In this document: one piece after another, positions 5,436 through 5,919 of the stretch
Layout: the number at the start of each line of letters is the position of its first letter
How positions within the stretch are numbered: the first letter of the stretch is position 1
NCBI GenBank assembly: GCA_905373565.1
Contig: CAJPTT010000162.1
Span: 1-5,919 of the forward strand
DNA length: 5,919 bases
Source of the DNA: an uncultured Treponema sp.
GTDB taxonomy: Bacteria; Spirochaetota; Spirochaetia; Treponematales; Treponemataceae
Direction: 5' to 3'
Position numbers and translations under genes: made by a program
Notes under the pieces: model-generated
Seen by the model: only the letters and a program-made list of their open reading frames with translations
The model's database searches: none
Told to the model about the DNA's origin: nothing

Positions 5436-5919
5436 ACCGATTCTATCGCTGATACATGTTACAAAGACCTTTCAATCGGAGGCGGATTCGATCCGTATCT
5501 TACAAAATTTGAACTTGATAATCGAGCATCCGGCAAAAATCGCTGTAGTAGGAGAATCCGGTTCCGGGAAGAGCACTTTTTTGAATATTATAGGCGGTCT
5601 GGAACAGGCGGATTCCGGAGAGATTATTGCAGGAGGCTACGAACTGCACCGGCTCAACGAAGGCGGATTGACGGACTATCGCCGCTTTTACCTCGGCTTT
5701 ATCTTTCAGTTTCACTACTTGTTGAAGGATTTTACGGCTATCGAAAATGTGATGCTGCCTGCGCTTATCGCCGGTATGCCGAAAAAAGAGGTAAAAGAGA
5801 AGGCTGCTGCGCTTTTGCAGGATGTCAAGCTGGAAAGGCGGCTTCATCACTTTCCTTCTCAACTGTCGGGGGGGGAGCGGCAGCGGGCAGCGGTTGCCCG
5901 TGCGCTCATAAATGACCCT
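5428..5919 (+). CDS. lolD: Lipoprotein-releasing ABC transporter ATPase LolD, 3'-truncated by window end
   Basis: ATP-binding subunit that powers lipoprotein release by the LolC/E permease on the cytoplasmic face of the inner membrane. The ATG at 5428 opens a frame that runs to the last base (164 codons, no stop), so roughly the C-terminal third of a normal protein of about 230 residues is missing. Visible motifs: an N-terminal strand and A-loop region (LSLIHVTKTFQ); Walker A GESGSGKST at 42-50; FLNIIGGLEQADSGEI, typical of the LolD/MacB subfamily; Q-loop Gln94 in FIFQFHYLL; the helical-domain start TAIENVMLP; and ABC signature LSGGERQR at 146-153 followed by AAVARAL. Walker B, the D-loop and the H-loop would follow outside the window. 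Clues to LolD are the immediately preceding LolC/E gene and the FQFHYLLKDFTAIENVMLP stretch. A run of eight G bases (5868-5875) encodes part of the signature. Confidence 0.93.
   Translation, partial: MNKPILSLIHVTKTFQSEADSIRILQNLNLIIEHPAKIAVVGESGSGKSTFLNIIGGLEQADSGEIIAGGYELHRLNEGGLTDYRRFYLGFIFQFHYLLKDFTAIENVMLPALIAGMPKKEVKEKAAALLQDVKLERRLHHFPSQLSGGERQRAAVARALINDP
5868..5875 (+). repeat. Eight-base poly-G tract in the lolD ABC-signature codons
   Basis: The codons TCG-GGG-GGG-GAG of the LSGGE signature create an uninterrupted G8. The reading frame is intact on both sides. GGG is one of four glycine codons, so the tract is not forced by the protein sequence. Confidence 0.8.

Noticed and set aside
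5482..5494. CGGAT-TCG-ATCCG inverted repeat near the lolD start
   Set aside because: Five-base arms with a three-base loop are common by chance, and it lies well downstream of the start codon where it would not mask the ribosome binding site.
5500..5862. Open frame of 120 codons on the - strand near the end
   Set aside because: It is antisense to the Walker A, Q-loop and helical region of lolD, which is clearly the real gene; the translated product has no recognisable features.

Overview
The window is a dense block of six protein genes, all on the + strand, and it looks like spirochaete DNA, most probably Treponema. The grounds are: moderate GC; a PEGA-domain protein with a C-terminal transmembrane pair; a compact FtsY without the acidic A domain; and a LolC/E permease followed directly by a LolD ATPase. 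From memory (not checked), T. pallidum also has a hypothetical secreted protein just upstream of lolC-lolD-lolE-type genes. The species cannot be fixed from this sequence alone.

Layout: (1) 1-944, the 3' part of prfB (peptide chain release factor 2), whose N-terminus lies before the window. (2) 941-2398, a secreted or membrane-anchored PEGA-domain protein of unknown function. (3) 2420-3301, ftsY, the signal recognition particle receptor GTPase. (4) 3298-4158, an unrecognised secreted protein with an Ala/Thr/Ser/Glu-rich linker and a C-terminal array of about 24-residue YD/MORN-like units. (5) 4155-5435, a LolC/LolE-family lipoprotein-release permease. (6) 5428-5919, the N-terminal 164 residues of LolD, the ATPase of the same transporter, cut by the window end just after the ABC signature.

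Four of the five gene junctions overlap (ATGA at 941, ATGA at 3298, GTGA at 4155, and an 8-nt overlap at 5428). The only intergenic gap is 21 nt, before ftsY. I see no terminator and no convincing promoter, so the six genes are most simply read as one transcript with translational coupling. There is no gene-free stretch over 300 bases, and I see no RNA gene, mobile element, CRISPR array or attachment site.

The common theme is envelope biogenesis. FtsY brings ribosomes to the inner membrane, and LolC/LolD extract mature lipoproteins from that membrane. The two unrecognised genes encode exported proteins embedded between these functions. The 286-residue repeat protein, which overlaps both ftsY and lolC, is the most attractive unknown. 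Most of the region is conserved housekeeping DNA; I do not see a clearly novel defence or mobile system.
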